Source: Bacteroidota bacterium
Lineage (GTDB): Bacteria; Bacteroidota; Bacteroidia; NS11-12g; UBA955
DNA length: 63,931 bases
Direction of reading: 5' to 3'
NCBI GenBank assembly: GCA_018333525.1
Contig: JAGXTF010000042.1
Span: forward strand, 1-63,931
The notes under the pieces were generated by a model, which was not told the DNA's origin, made no database searches, and saw only the letters and a list, made by a program, of their open reading frames with translations. The position numbers and the translations under genes are program-made. Below are positions 63,401 through 63,931 of the stretch, piece by piece (positions within the stretch are counted from its first letter, which is position 1; the number at the start of each line of letters is the position of its first letter).

Positions 63401-63931
63401 ATGCAATTACATCCGAAAAAATTAGAGTATATCGAACAAGAGGCATTTAGAATACTTGGCCACTTTGAAGAGGTGGAGGAAGAAAAGCAAACTGCAAGAT
63501 CAATTCAAGGGTCTTTGGAACACAGGATGACACTTGATTTAACTGACAAACTCGCTGATAAACCATTACTTGAACATACTTTTTCAGCTGGTGAAACAAT
63601 TTCAGTTCAGGAGTGCTACAAGGGTAAGTGCATTCGTCTAAGTCCTGATAATTATCCTGAATTCAAGAAATTCATCTGGAATATTTACAATGAAAAAGAG
63701 ATCAAAGCCCACATCAGCGTAGATTTTGTTGAGGAGACAGCTATAAAATGGATGACCACCACAATTAGGAATAAGAAGGCTGAAAATAGTTTTTCGACTT
63801 ATTTAATAAATAAAATGGATGACTCTATTGAGGAATTGAAGATTCATTTTCCTGTCCTCAACTTAGATATTGAATCCCCAATTATTATTGGCAACGCGAA
63901 GCTGGAGTATTTCACAAAAGAGTACTTTGAT
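63401..63931 (+). CDS. Third defence-operon gene, partial (N-terminus, unrecognised)
   Basis: From the ATG at 63401 the frame is open for 177 codons to the edge. It begins MQLHPKKLEYIEQEAFRILG. The visible part is cytoplasmic, acidic and helical. One segment, VDFVEETAIKWMTTTIRNKK, is followed by polar sequence, and LESPIIIGNAKLEYFTKEYF-like (IESPIIIGNAKLEYFTKEYF here) is at the edge. I do not know the family. It starts 49 bases after apeA with no terminator between, so it is probably in the same operon. Confidence 0.6.
   Translation, partial: MQLHPKKLEYIEQEAFRILGHFEEVEEEKQTARSIQGSLEHRMTLDLTDKLADKPLLEHTFSAGETISVQECYKGKCIRLSPDNYPEFKKFIWNIYNEKEIKAHISVDFVEETAIKWMTTTIRNKKAENSFSTYLINKMDDSIEELKIHFPVLNLDIESPIIIGNAKLEYFTKEYFD

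Overview
The window reads as the chromosome of a Bacteroidota bacterium. The signs are secreted proteins with type IX secretion (T9SS) C-terminal sorting domains, a TonB-dependent receptor, a RemB/Wzi-like barrel, a DUF5606 protein, a hybrid-propeller histidine kinase, almost no Shine-Dalgarno sequences, and several TAnnTTTG-type -7 promoter boxes lying only a few bases before start codons. The free-living gene content (heptose-type LPS sugar synthesis, many outer-membrane proteins, T9SS cargo) fits a Saprospiria/Chitinophagia-like lineage, but the sequence alone does not fix the order.

Layout. 1-2190 (minus): a cobalamin riboswitch controls a BtuB-type TonB receptor and a translationally coupled secreted protein that runs off the left edge. 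2291-8049 (plus): TolC, HlyD-type adaptor, secreted M48 protease and a secreted DUF6770-like protein, ended by a strong bidirectional terminator. 8123-10939: DOPA-dioxygenase-like gene (minus), then an EVE-pyrR-pyrB operon. 10995-14999: a two-gene ABC exporter (minus), a type II asparaginase and a small YCII-like gene. 15471-19147 (minus): NarL-type response regulator and propeller histidine kinase. 19267-25416: secreted beta-propeller, two outer-membrane proteins, recF (minus) and a lipoprotein. 25501-33798: dnaE, a glycosyltransferase, a lipoprotein, a BaiN-type flavoprotein, a methyltransferase, an SDR and an SUI1 factor. 33850-43067 (minus): a membrane protein, a 1154-residue envelope protein, a giant NtrY-like kinase and hldD. 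43397-52180 (plus): dicarboxylate/amino-acid symporter, T9SS cargo, a caspase-like protein with an inactive first caspase domain, DUF5606, an M3 peptidase and a GT-C-like membrane protein.

Two regions stand out. First, 52158-58465 (minus) holds an eRF1-domain-like small protein, an ATP-cone/PD-(D/E)XK nuclease fusion, an archaeal-type AMP phosphorylase, a divergent PRPP synthetase and PEP synthase. All three enzymes make or use AMP, so the cluster looks like an adenylate-linked starvation or dormancy module. Second, a tRNA-Ser(UGA) at 59795-59879 is preceded by four tandem structured repeats. It is followed, after a terminator, by a tightly spaced three-gene operon that runs off the right edge: a new 577-residue protein with a PD-(D/E)XK signature, an ApeA-type HEPN abortive-infection protein, and an unrecognised protein. 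This looks like a tRNA-anchored defence island and is the best candidate for an undescribed system.

All calls come from reading translations and motifs. No database search, alignment score or folding energy was computed.
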